Below, piece after piece: positions 16,344-23,290 of a stretch of DNA of 23,290 nucleotides. The stretch comes from Acidobacteriaceae bacterium. GTDB taxonomy: Bacteria; Acidobacteriota; Terriglobia; Terriglobales; Acidobacteriaceae. The position numbers were made by a program, and so were the translations under genes. The notes below the pieces were generated by a model. That model was not told the DNA's origin and made no database searches. It worked only from the letters and a program-made list of their open reading frames with translations. Numbering within the stretch: the stretch's first letter is position 1; each line of letters starts with the position of its first letter. Location: contig PKXI01000429.1 in assembly GCA_003133425.1 (NCBI GenBank), positions 1 to 23,290 on the forward strand, read 5' to 3'.

Positions 16344-19334
16344 ATGTTCCGTTCGTGCCTGCTTATATTGACCTGCCTCTCCGGCGCAGCACTTGCACCG
16401 GTTATCCGTGCACAGTCTTTCTATCCCGTTCGGCTGGAAGACAAGGCCGCTGTCTATCTCTCTGACGCTCGGTTCGGAGCAACGGGCGATGGGATCGCCG
16501 ACGACACCGCTGCGTTACAAAAGGCGATAGACACGGTGTCCAACACAACCCACCAGGGAATTGTTTTTATTCCGCAGGGCCACTATCGACTGACAAGGAC
16601 ATTGTTCGTTTGGCCTGGGGTGCGCTTGATCGGGTACGGCACCCGGCGGCCGGAGTTTGTATTGGCGGCGAACACTCCCGGTTTTCAGGCCGGCCCGTCC
16701 TACATGGTTCTCTTCACGGGCGGAAGGACGGGAGAACGGAGAGGCGGCGGCATGCAGCGGCCCGCGAACGCCCCTCCTTTGCCTCCAGTCCCCTTCCCTG
16801 GTACGGTTCCCGCGACGGTGGGTGTCGTAGATGCAAATCCCGGCACGTTCTACTCCGCGATGAGCAATGTGGACTTCGCAATCGGGGAAGGCAATGCGGG
16901 CGCGGTAGGTATTCGCTTTCACGTTGCTCAACACTGCTTTCTCACACACATGGATTTCCACATCGGCTCCGGCAGGGCCGCTCTTTACGACATTGGCAAC
17001 GAGGCTGAAGACCTGCACTTTTATGGTGGGCAGTATGGAATCGTAACTGGCCGGCCTTCCCCTGGATGGCAATTCACTCTGCTCGATTCCTCGTTCGAGG
17101 GTCAGCGTGAAGCGGCGATCAAGGAACATGAGGCAGGGCTCGCATTGGTGCACGACAGCTTCAAGAATGTGCCCACCGCAATCGAGATTGAGCCTAAGTA
17201 TATAGAAGAACTGTGGATCGAGAATTCGCGTTTCGAGAACATCTCGGGCCCCGCAATCGTCATCAGCGAAGAAAACTCCAGGTTGACGGAGATCAACGTA
17301 GAGGGTGCGCTGTGCGACCGTGTGAAGGTGTTCGCCCAGCTTCGCGAAAGCGGAAAGACCTTCTCCGGCGAGGGGCCCAGTTACCGCGTCGCAACCTTTA
17401 CACATGGACTCATCTTCGATTCTCCGCATGCAGCGGGTACGATCGAAACGCGTATCCATGCCGAGACCATTGCATCTTTGCCACCTGCGGATGCGCCAGC
17501 AATCAGAACACTACCTTCGCAGACCGGGTGGGCCAATGCGGTCGATCTTGGTGCTAAAGGCGATGGCACAACGGACGACACGGCCGCACTGCAGCACGCC
17601 GTGGATACTGAGCAGATCGTTTACCTGCCGAGCGGACGGTACCGGCTGACCGACACGCTGCGGCTTCGCCCTAACACGGTACTGATTGGGCTTCATCCCA
17701 GCACTACGCAACTTGACCTCGCGGATAGCACTCCCGGATTTGACGGCGTGGGATCGCCGAAACCCATGCTGCTCGCGCCTCGGAATGGAACCACGGTTGT
17801 GATGGGCATCGGTCTCTTCACCGGCGGAGTGAACAGCCGGGCCACAGCCGCCATGTGGATGGCAGGCAAGGATTCTCTGATGGACGACGTGCGTTTTCTC
17901 GGTGGTCATGGAACCAACAATGCCGATGGCACGCGCATGAATCCCTACAACAACACGCATAGCGGCGATCCCGACCCGCTCTATCGGTGGGATGCGCAGT
18001 ATCCCAGCCTTTGGGTGCGCGACGGTGGAGGCGGAACATTCGCCGACATCTGGACGCCGGACACGTTCTCACAAGCGGGTATGTACATTTCCGATACGAG
18101 CACAGAGGGCCATGTTTACGAGCTTTCAAGCGAACACCACGTTCGCAACGAAGTGAAGTTGAAGCGCGCCGCCAATTGGAAGATTGTTGCCTTGCAGACG
18201 GAGGAGGAACGCGGTGAAGGCCCGCAATGTCTTCCGCTGGCGATCGAAGACTCCGAGAATATTACCGTTGCAGAGATGCACGCGTATCGCGTGGTGAGCA
18301 GCTTTGTGCCCTTCCCTGAAACTATCCATGTTGTGAACTCGCACGATATTCGTTTTCGAAACCTGCACATCTACAGCGACAGTAAAGCCGCCTTCGACGC
18401 TTCGGTGCGCGATGACGATAGCGGAACAATCAATCGCGAGCTTGAGATTGCCGCCCTCACAATTCCGGAGCACTCCCATGCCGGCGTCGGCGCCAGGCAC
18501 CTTGAAACAGCCCGCCTGGCCGGTGGATTTTTCAATGCATCCAGTGCCACTGTCGATTCGCATGGGCGGCTCTACTTCGTAGACACGGTAAAGCAGACAA
18601 TCTATCGTTATCTTCCCGTTGAGAAGCGCTTGGACATCGTGCGAGACAATGCGACCGACCCAGCCAATATTTTCTTCGACAACAGCGACAATCTCATGGT
18701 TGTCTCCTATGACGGCACCGGCACTGTGTACACCATCAAACCAGACAGTCCCATCGGCGAAATTCAGATTCTGAAGCCGCAGGCGGCAGCTCCGCATCCG
18801 GGCATGACGCCCATTCTTGCTGTGGATCACTGGCGTTTCGACAGCCAGCGGAATATTGCCGTAGGGGAAGCGAAGCCATGGCAGTACATTTCACCGGATG
18901 GAAGCACCTTCCTTCCCGCGGGAGAAGACTTTGTGGGTGGGGCGCTCTACTATGGCATCAAGATGGCCGACTTGCTGCGGGCTTTCTCGCTGGGCAAAGC
19001 CGTCCCCGGCAAGACCTTCTACGTGTCCGATGAGGGCCAGAAAAAGACGTACAGCGCTCAAGTGAAGGCTGACGGATCGCTGTCTGATGTAAGGTTGTTT
19101 GCCAATCGAGGCGGTGAGAGCATTGCCGTAGGCCCGGACAGCAAAGTTTACATTGCCTCTGGTCAGATCTACGTGTATAGCCCGGACGGTTCGCTCGCAG
19201 GCGAGGTCGATGTACCGGAGCGACCGACCAGCATCGTCTTCGGTGGCAAAGATGGCCGAACGCTCTTCATCCTGGCGAGAACATCCCTCTACGCGGTAAA
19301 TGCTCTTGGTGAGACCCGGACTAACATTCCGTGA
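16344..19334 (+). CDS. Exported double GH55/pectate-lyase-3-like protein fused to SMP-30/NHL-like propeller
   Basis: A secreted multidomain protein of 996 residues. The signal peptide is residues 1-23 (LLILTCLSGAALAPVIRAQ). Two beta-helix modules each begin with the GH55/pectate_lyase_3 signature: DARFGATGDGIADDTAALQ at 41-59 and DLGAKGDGTTDDTAALQ at 401-417. Each continues with IFIPQG/YLPSG-type YRLT turns. From about residue 720 to the end the sequence changes to a beta-propeller of SMP-30/gluconolactonase or NHL type (SSATVDSHGRLYFVDTVKQT, SIAVGPDSKVYIASGQIYVY). Paired helices are the architecture of GH55 exo-beta-1,3-glucanases. The propeller fusion is unusual. GGAG lies 7 bases ahead of the ATG. 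The gene is divergent from the GH30 group. I cannot assign the catalytic Glu with confidence, so activity is probable rather than shown. Confidence 0.85.
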   Translation: MFRSCLLILTCLSGAALAPVIRAQSFYPVRLEDKAAVYLSDARFGATGDGIADDTAALQKAIDTVSNTTHQGIVFIPQGHYRLTRTLFVWPGVRLIGYGTRRPEFVLAANTPGFQAGPSYMVLFTGGRTGERRGGGMQRPANAPPLPPVPFPGTVPATVGVVDANPGTFYSAMSNVDFAIGEGNAGAVGIRFHVAQHCFLTHMDFHIGSGRAALYDIGNEAEDLHFYGGQYGIVTGRPSPGWQFTLLDSSFEGQREAAIKEHEAGLALVHDSFKNVPTAIEIEPKYIEELWIENSRFENISGPAIVISEENSRLTEINVEGALCDRVKVFAQLRESGKTFSGEGPSYRVATFTHGLIFDSPHAAGTIETRIHAETIASLPPADAPAIRTLPSQTGWANAVDLGAKGDGTTDDTAALQHAVDTEQIVYLPSGRYRLTDTLRLRPNTVLIGLHPSTTQLDLADSTPGFDGVGSPKPMLLAPRNGTTVVMGIGLFTGGVNSRATAAMWMAGKDSLMDDVRFLGGHGTNNADGTRMNPYNNTHSGDPDPLYRWDAQYPSLWVRDGGGGTFADIWTPDTFSQAGMYISDTSTEGHVYELSSEHHVRNEVKLKRAANWKIVALQTEEERGEGPQCLPLAIEDSENITVAEMHAYRVVSSFVPFPETIHVVNSHDIRFRNLHIYSDSKAAFDASVRDDDSGTINRELEIAALTIPEHSHAGVGARHLETARLAGGFFNASSATVDSHGRLYFVDTVKQTIYRYLPVEKRLDIVRDNATDPANIFFDNSDNLMVVSYDGTGTVYTIKPDSPIGEIQILKPQAAAPHPGMTPILAVDHWRFDSQRNIAVGEAKPWQYISPDGSTFLPAGEDFVGGALYYGIKMADLLRAFSLGKAVPGKTFYVSDEGQKKTYSAQVKADGSLSDVRLFANRGGESIAVGPDSKVYIASGQIYVYSPDGSLAGEVDVPERPTSIVFGGKDGRTLFILARTSLYAVNALGETRTNIP

Positions 19335-19689
19335 GGCGTGGATGTCGAATTTACGATGGTTGGCCGGCAATATGCGGAAGAGCCATCAGCCCGATGTAAC
19401 TTCATGAACACGGCGAAGGGAGATCGGAAATGGACTGCAAGGGTATTCGCAGCCATCGGGGGATTCAGCAGCGCGGGTGTCGCTCACTGCTTGAGCGTTC
19501 GCTTAACCGAACTTGAACTGCATGCCACTTCGCCCATGCGACACGCTTGATGCTAATCTGTCGATAGTGAGTCTACGTCGATTCAACCCGCGCTGCCATC
19601 CTGCATCCGGAGATGGGCACTTTTTATTTAGAGTGATTCAAACGAAGCGGGAGAGCTGTTTAAGAAACATAAATCATTGATTCTAAAGT
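19335..19689. other. Gap between GH55-like gene and tRNA-Arg
   Basis: 355 bases with no credible gene. It contains a weak inverted repeat (GTTCG, six bases, CGAAC, 19497-19512) and a probable terminator at 19594-19627. Nothing else stands out. Confidence 0.5.
19594..19627 (+). terminator. Probable intrinsic terminator downstream of GH55-like gene
   Basis: TGCCATC (19594-19600), a short loop, then GATGGGCA (19612-19619; one bulged G) followed by CTTTTTATTT. The stem has seven pairs and a clear T-run. It lies 260 bases past the stop, so it would end a transcript with a long 3' tail. Confidence 0.5.
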
Positions 19690-19766
19690 GGCCCCGTAGC
19701 TCAGCTGGATAGAGCATCGGTTTCCTAAACCGCAGGTCGGCTGTTCGAATCAGCCCGGGGTCACCA
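19690..19766 (+). tRNA. tRNA-Arg (anticodon CCU)
   Basis: A complete cloverleaf of 77 bases with encoded CCA. The acceptor GGCCCCG pairs with CGGGGTC (one G-U pair). The D stem is GCTC/GAGC. The anticodon arm CGGT/ACCG carries loop TTCCTAA (anticodon CCT), with a T-C mismatch at the top pair. The T stem is GGCTG/CAGCC with loop TTCGAAT. It reads AGG. The 3' half is the probable attachment site of the integrase encoded just downstream. Confidence 0.95.
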
Positions 19767-19812
19767 TAAAATCAGCAACTTACGAGAATATAAAGTCTCA
19801 CTAAAAAGACGA

Positions 19813-19830
19813 GTGGCACTTAGGGTGGCA
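19813..19830 (+). repeat. Short direct repeat GTGGCA (possible integrase arm sites)
   Basis: GTGGCA occurs at 19813-19818 and 19825-19830, 12 bp apart, between tRNA-Arg and the integrase start. Short direct repeats at this place often are arm-type integrase sites. This is a suggestion only. Confidence 0.3.
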
Positions 19831-19852
19831 GTTGGTGTAGACTGTGCCCACT

Positions 19853-20908
19853 ATGACAATCAAGAAGGCCACGAAGGTTCGAGAGGAAAAGAAGGTCAGA
19901 GGGGTATTCGAGAAAGACCCCGGCACCGGCATCTGGTGGATTCAATATTTCGCCGACGGCGCGAGGAAGAGGGAGAAGGTGGGGCGCAAGTCGGACGCCA
20001 TCAGCCTCTACCAGCAACGTAAAAGTCAAATCAGAGCCGGAGCCAAACTACCTCCCAACCTGCGCCAGAGAGGCGAGACCCTGGCGGTCGTGATTGATAG
20101 GGCACTCGAATGGTACGCCAGCCACAAACCAAAAAGCGTTCGCAACGTCACCATTCATCTGGAGGAGTTCAAGGCCGACCTTGGGCACCGTGTAGCTGCC
20201 GATCTGAAACCGAGTGACATTGATAGATGGATAGGCGCGCACGAGGCTTGGTCACCAGCCACCATGAATAGGTACAAGGCGACGTTGGGGAAGGCTCTGC
20301 AACTGGCGGTGGCCGACGGTCACCTTCAGAGTAATGTCGCCAGATTGGTAACAGCACGGCTTGAGGACAACACAAGAGTGCGTTGGCTGAAGGACAAGGA
20401 GGAAGATAGGCTGCGGGCCGTTATGGGTCCTGAGCTAACCGACATCGTGGAATTTGCACTCCACGTGGGCACCAGAAAATCAGAGCAATTTTCTCTGACC
20501 TGGGACAAGGTCGATTTCAATCGTAGGATTGTGCAGATAACGAAAACCAAGACCGGCAAGGACCGAGAGGTCCCTATGTCGGAGACTTGCTACAGACTTC
20601 TGACGCGCCTTCACGCCGACAAATCTAAAACCAACAATCATGTCTTCCAGTCCACCCAACAGGATGCGCCTCTCCAGGACCCGAAGAAGACTTTTGCAAC
20701 GGCCACGGAAAAAGCGAAGCTAAAGAACTTCCATTTTCATGATCTTCGTCACACGTTTGCCAGCAGGTTGGTGATGGCCGGTGTTGACTTGTACACGGTT
20801 TCAAAACTGCTAGGCCATAGTTCGGTAGTGGTCACGCAGCGGTACGCCCATCTGAGCCCCAACCAACTCGCGGGGGCTGTCAGTGTGCTGGACAAGCCTC
20901 GGGGATGA
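19853..20908 (+). CDS. Tyrosine-type site-specific recombinase (phage integrase)
   Basis: An integrase of 351 residues that would catalyse integration at, and excision from, the adjacent tRNA-Arg gene. An N-terminal arm-binding region (GIWWIQYFADGARKREKVG) is followed by a SAM-like core-binding domain (about 75-165) and the catalytic domain. The active-site residues are all present: Arg in HVGTRKSEQ, Lys in TKTGKDREVP, His and Arg in HDLRHTFASRL, His in LLGHSS and Tyr in TQRYAHL. I use ATG 19853. A GTG at 19844 in the same frame is possible, and neither has a good Shine-Dalgarno. The 3' end overlaps the convergent excisionase-like gene by 29 bases. The protein looks complete and functional. 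Confidence 0.95.
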   Translation: MTIKKATKVREEKKVRGVFEKDPGTGIWWIQYFADGARKREKVGRKSDAISLYQQRKSQIRAGAKLPPNLRQRGETLAVVIDRALEWYASHKPKSVRNVTIHLEEFKADLGHRVAADLKPSDIDRWIGAHEAWSPATMNRYKATLGKALQLAVADGHLQSNVARLVTARLEDNTRVRWLKDKEEDRLRAVMGPELTDIVEFALHVGTRKSEQFSLTWDKVDFNRRIVQITKTKTGKDREVPMSETCYRLLTRLHADKSKTNNHVFQSTQQDAPLQDPKKTFATATEKAKLKNFHFHDLRHTFASRLVMAGVDLYTVSKLLGHSSVVVTQRYAHLSPNQLAGAVSVLDKPRG

Positions 20909-21119
20909 GTGGGACGCTCGTATCCCGCCGTGAGAACTTCATGAGTTCTACGTGTGGGAGTAGAACCCGACGGCCAACACGCCGTGCAGCCAATTGCTTC
21001 GAGGCGATGAATCGATCTAACGACCGCATACTGATAGACAGCAGTCGAGATGCCTCCTGGCGGGTATAGAGTAGCTTATCGGTAGGGTTAATCATATAGA
21101 CGGCGAGGCAGTCCCCCAC
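20880..21119 (-). CDS. Excisionase-like helix-turn-helix protein
   Basis: A small DNA-binding protein of 79 residues of the MerR/AlpA-like 'excisionase family' type (HTH_17): LLYTRQEASRLLSISMRSLDRFI, then LAARRVGRRVLLPHVELMKF, the usual helix-turn-helix plus wing. It probably directs excision or regulates element genes. A GTG start at 21119 sits one base after the TGA of the upstream gene (21121-21123), with AAGG four bases ahead, so translation is probably coupled. An ATG at 21095 is an alternative. It converges on and overlaps the integrase 3' end, a compact arrangement typical of mobile elements. Confidence 0.8.
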   Translation of the reverse strand: MGDCLAVYMINPTDKLLYTRQEASRLLSISMRSLDRFIASKQLAARRVGRRVLLPHVELMKFSRRDTSVPLIPEACPAH

Positions 21120-21120
21120 C

Positions 21121-21333
21121 TCACCTTTCTGCTGCTATAGTGGCCATATCTTGGCCCTGACTAGGTTTAATTACTGTGAGTGACGCTGCCAGCGCTGGAT
21201 TGAAATAGCTAGGACGATCAGCTAATTCACGAGGTACCACCGCAGACTTTAGCAAGTTATCGCGCTTCAACTTTGCGACCATTGCTTCAATCGCCGGCTC
21301 TACAATTTCGTTCCTACAAAACAGATCACGCAT
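21121..21333 (-). CDS. Small hypothetical protein of the integrated element
   Basis: A 70-residue protein I do not recognise (MRDLFCRNEIVEPAIEAM at the N-terminus; charged helix, then a Pro- and Ala-rich part ending in IAAER). AGGAG lies about 9 bases before the ATG, a good ribosome binding site, and the stop is one base from the start of the excisionase-like gene. Both points support a real, co-transcribed gene. It has no signal peptide or membrane segment. A regulatory or replication-accessory role would be a guess. Confidence 0.6.
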   Translation of the reverse strand: MRDLFCRNEIVEPAIEAMVAKLKRDNLLKSAVVPRELADRPSYFNPALAASLTVIKPSQGQDMATIAAER

Positions 21334-21419
21334 TTTTAGTTAGCTCCTGCTCTAATTGTGAGTGATGGAATTTGCCTTCCATGGGCGTCATAATTGATCG
21401 ATCACACACTCTCTTTGTT

Positions 21420-21746
21420 TCAACCCACTTTTTCATCTTCGTACATTTGCGTTGCATCGGCCACACAACTCACCGAGCAAAAATCATTGATGTGGTAAAA
21501 CTTACCGTCGCAGTTGCACTTCGCCCCGCAGCCGCGATCGTAAGCTTCCATAAATTCTGTTTCATCATCGCCGAAAGGAAAGGTCTGCTCTACTGCCATT
21601 TTTGTACACAGTAAGCAAGTCACGGTTAGCACCTTGGGGCACACTGCATGGCTGTAGTTACGCATCTTTCCTGTGATAGCCTGACCAACAGCAAAGCCTA
21701 GACCACACACAGAACACACACCTCTATACTTCGCATTGAACGGCAT
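21420..21746 (-). CDS. Small Cys-rich, probable zinc-binding protein
   Basis: A 108-residue protein with several metal-binding pairs: CSVCG (C11, C14), SHAVC (H33, C36), CLLC (C44, C47), then CGAKCNC and CSVSC near the C-terminus. This suggests two or more zinc ribbons. The centre is acidic (FPFGDDETEFMEAYD). It overlaps the 3' end of the polymerase gene by 23 bases on the same strand, so the two are coupled and the protein may act in element DNA replication or its control. I know no named family for it. Confidence 0.65.
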   Translation of the reverse strand: MPFNAKYRGVCSVCGLGFAVGQAITGKMRNYSHAVCPKVLTVTCLLCTKMAVEQTFPFGDDETEFMEAYDRGCGAKCNCDGKFYHINDFCSVSCVADATQMYEDEKVG

Positions 21747-22989
21747 CGCTGATTACCTCCAACTTTTCACTTTCGCGCATAATATCCTCCCAAAATATTT
21801 GTACTTGCTTGATGTCCGTTTCGTACCTGTTCGGATACGTTATCCAGGCTTCCGGCTTCCACCCGTCAACACCCAATACGAAGCCGTCGAGTAAAGCTGC
21901 GCTGGCCTCATCCATGCACTCCTTCAGGAGAGTCACCTGTCTTTGCATGTCTTCGATAGGTGCTTCGAGTAAAAAGGCATCATGAATAACAGCGCACAAA
22001 CCTAAGCCACGCTTGTAGGCCATTATGGCAGCGAGGCGTTGTATCTCAGCGCTGTTAGCCTGTACAAAAAAATTACCAATGGATCGAGAGTTATAACCTT
22101 CACTCTCTGAATCAATGCGAACTCGCCAGCCACCCATAGTAACCGCCTCGCACATATCGTTGGCTTTTTCAATCTGCTCCTCGACCCAGCGCCAGAACAC
22201 TGAATAGACGCTGTGGTGGAAGCCGAGCGTCTTTTTGGCCATGGCTGGGCTCAGTCCTTTCTTGATTAGTGCAAACGCTGTGCAACCATACATAGCTGCC
22301 AGATCGCAAGTTTTAAATTGGCCACGGGTGGTCTTTATTTGTTCGAACTGTTCGGGCGGGTATTTGTTGAGTTTTGGGTCTTTAGTGGCGTCCTGAGGAA
22401 CCATACCTGAAGCTTTGGCGAGGTGCATGTGGGCGTCTCCGCTGGCGTACGCTTTCAGTAGCTCCGGGTCTTGCGACAACCACGCGCCTACACCAACTTC
22501 CATAGAAGACCAGTCAAGGTACGCAACGGCGCGTCCTGGAGCCGGCTTGAGCAAACCTCGTACCCATTTTGATCTGCCGAACACAGAACCTTCGGGTTGG
22601 TTACGGGAAGTCTTCGACTCGAACGCCTTGAACATAGACGCACGATGCCTGTCGTCATCTCCCGCAAGCAAGTTAAAGTTCTTCAGAAGACCTACGGTGG
22701 AGAATAGTTCAGCTAGTTTTGGTATCTCTGCTTGCCCGGCATGTGCTGTAGCTAGGTCACGCAACACTTCATCTTTCACACTCGGTTGTTTCGCCTTCGG
22801 TGTTTTCGGCCAGTCGGCGAGTAGCCCGCGTTTTTCAAGGTAGGTGGTGAATTGCCTCACCTTGAATACGCCGCCAGGTGTGTAAATCTCGAAGTCGGGG
22901 TCATGCTTCTTGATCCAAATCAGCTTCAGCGCACTAGTAGTTTGACCGCATATAAAGGTAATCAGTGTAGATACTTGTCGGGGGCCATT
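21724..22989 (-). pseudogene. Phage-type family A DNA polymerase, 5' end missing (truncated next to an IS)
   Basis: The C-terminal polymerase half of a family A (PolA-like) replicative enzyme. Counted from the GTG at 22860: motif A YLDWSSMEVGVGA (Asp116), the O-helix region R179, K183 and Y191-G192 (RGQFKTCDLAAMYG), and motif C VIHDAFLLEAP (H293-D294). Phage and plasmid members often have HDA rather than HDE, so this is not a defect. The reading frame continues upstream of the GTG without a start (GQTTSALKLIWIKKHD) until a TGA at 22990-22992, next to the transposase gene. The 3'-5' exonuclease domain and true start are missing. I conclude that an IS630-type insertion cut the gene. Residual expression from the internal GTG cannot be excluded. 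Confidence 0.75.
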
Positions 22990-23290
22990 TCAGGATGTAT
23001 AGCTGAAGTATGAGCAGAGGCAAGCGACTTGAGATTGAGCTGAAGCCACGAGATCGGCAGCAGGTAGAGAAGTTATTGGGGGGCGGGTTGCAAGCAGTGC
23101 GCACGACCTTGCGCGCATTAGCCTTGCGTCAAATGGATCAGGGGCAGTCCACGCCTGCGGTGGGCGTCAACCTCGGGCTTTCTGCCAAGGCCGTGTGGCA
23201 GATCGGAAGACGGTACATCGATGGCGGCCTGGAGCGCGCATTGTTTGATGCATACCGCCCTGGCAAGGCTCCAGGTCTGGATCAGCAGGA
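22972..23290 (+). mobile_element. Left end of an IS630-type insertion sequence (partial)
   Basis: The junction with the polymerase gene lies between about 22960 and 22995. IS630 elements insert at TA, and TA occurs at 22968 and 22972-22973. The exact terminal repeat cannot be set because the right end is outside the window. Confidence 0.55.
23010..23290 (+). CDS. IS630-family transposase, N-terminal part (runs off the window)
   Basis: The first 93 codons of a transposase. The start MSRGKRLEIELKPRDRQQVE leads into a helix-turn-helix (VGVNLGLSAKAVWQIGRRYI) and then the linker GGLERALFDAYRPGKAP, which is characteristic of IS630-type transposases ahead of the DDE catalytic domain. The catalytic domain is outside the window. 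There is no strong Shine-Dalgarno. The gene points away from the polymerase gene it appears to have truncated. Confidence 0.8.
   Translation, partial: MSRGKRLEIELKPRDRQQVEKLLGGGLQAVRTTLRALALRQMDQGQSTPAVGVNLGLSAKAVWQIGRRYIDGGLERALFDAYRPGKAPGLDQQ

Larger units (their letters stand above)
19741..23290. mobile_element. Left part of a tRNA-Arg-integrated element (runs off the window)
   Basis: The element starts within the 3' end of tRNA-Arg and continues past the window edge. It carries an integrase pointing away from the tRNA, an excisionase-like gene, two small minus-strand genes, a truncated phage-type DNA polymerase and an IS630-type insertion. Genes from about 20900 on look AT-richer than the glycan locus and have phage-like content. 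I found no second copy of the tRNA 3' end in the window, so attR lies beyond 23290. Confidence 0.75.

Noticed and set aside
16515..17459. Minus-strand open frame of 314 codons opposite the GH55-like gene
   Set aside because: It lies inside a clear multidomain gene and shows no family features.
18593..18660. AGACAA words within the GH55-like gene
   Set aside because: They lack the correctly placed CG and second half-site and are in coding sequence.
22892..22902. CGGGGTCA resembling the tRNA-Arg 3' end, a possible attR
   Set aside because: The match is only about 8 bases, diverges right after, and lies inside the polymerase frame. Chance similarity.
1..23290. CRISPR arrays, rRNA genes or riboswitches
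   Set aside because: I saw no regularly spaced repeats with spacers, no rRNA-like sequence, and no recognisable riboswitch core.

Overview
The window looks like a chromosome segment of a soil or peat Acidobacteriota (Terriglobia-like). The reasons are a very large Oar-type TonB-dependent receptor with a carboxypeptidase-like N-terminal domain, followed by a TPR protein and an FG-GAP/ASPIC-UnbV (CRTAC1-like) protein, together with a LacI-family regulator and many exported carbohydrate-active proteins. Taxonomy is inferred from gene types only.

Bases 1-19334 form a carbohydrate-utilisation locus. Left to right it holds: an exported CBM6-like protein with a TTG start (+); a LacI-family regulator (-); a minus-strand operon of TonB receptor, TPR protein and CRTAC1-like protein (read from 8925 down to 2301); a Tat-type GH30 enzyme (+); a second minus-strand group of Sec-type GH30, right-handed beta-helix protein and MFS transporter (read from 16014 down to 11457); and a 996-residue exported protein with two GH55/pectate-lyase-3-like modules fused to an SMP-30/NHL-like beta-propeller (+). 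GH30, GH55-like and CBM6 modules together suggest a beta-glucan, perhaps the beta-1,3/1,6-glucan of fungal walls. The substrate is inference. The likely flow is binding and cleavage outside the cell, uptake across the outer membrane by the TonB receptor, MFS import across the inner membrane, and LacI control.

The most interesting signal is regulatory. A quasi-palindrome with a central CG (about AGACAANCGNTTGTTTT, typical LacI-family operator shape) occurs six times outside genes. Three copies lie in the TonB/GH30 divergent region with CG centres at 9090, 9199 and 9308, exactly 109 bp apart. The middle copy sits at the expected start point of a recognisable promoter. Two more, at 10990 and 11099, are also 109 bp apart, in a 647-base stretch with no gene. 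A sixth (centre 16087) lies ahead of the second GH30 gene. The layout resembles GalR looping at the E. coli gal operon.

Bases 19690-23290 are different. A tRNA-Arg(CCU) gene is followed at once by a tyrosine integrase, an excisionase-like HTH protein, two small proteins and a phage-type family A DNA polymerase whose 5' end is cut off next to the start of an IS630-type transposase gene that runs off the window. This is the left part of an integrated element using the tRNA 3' end as its attachment site. Its right end is not in the window.
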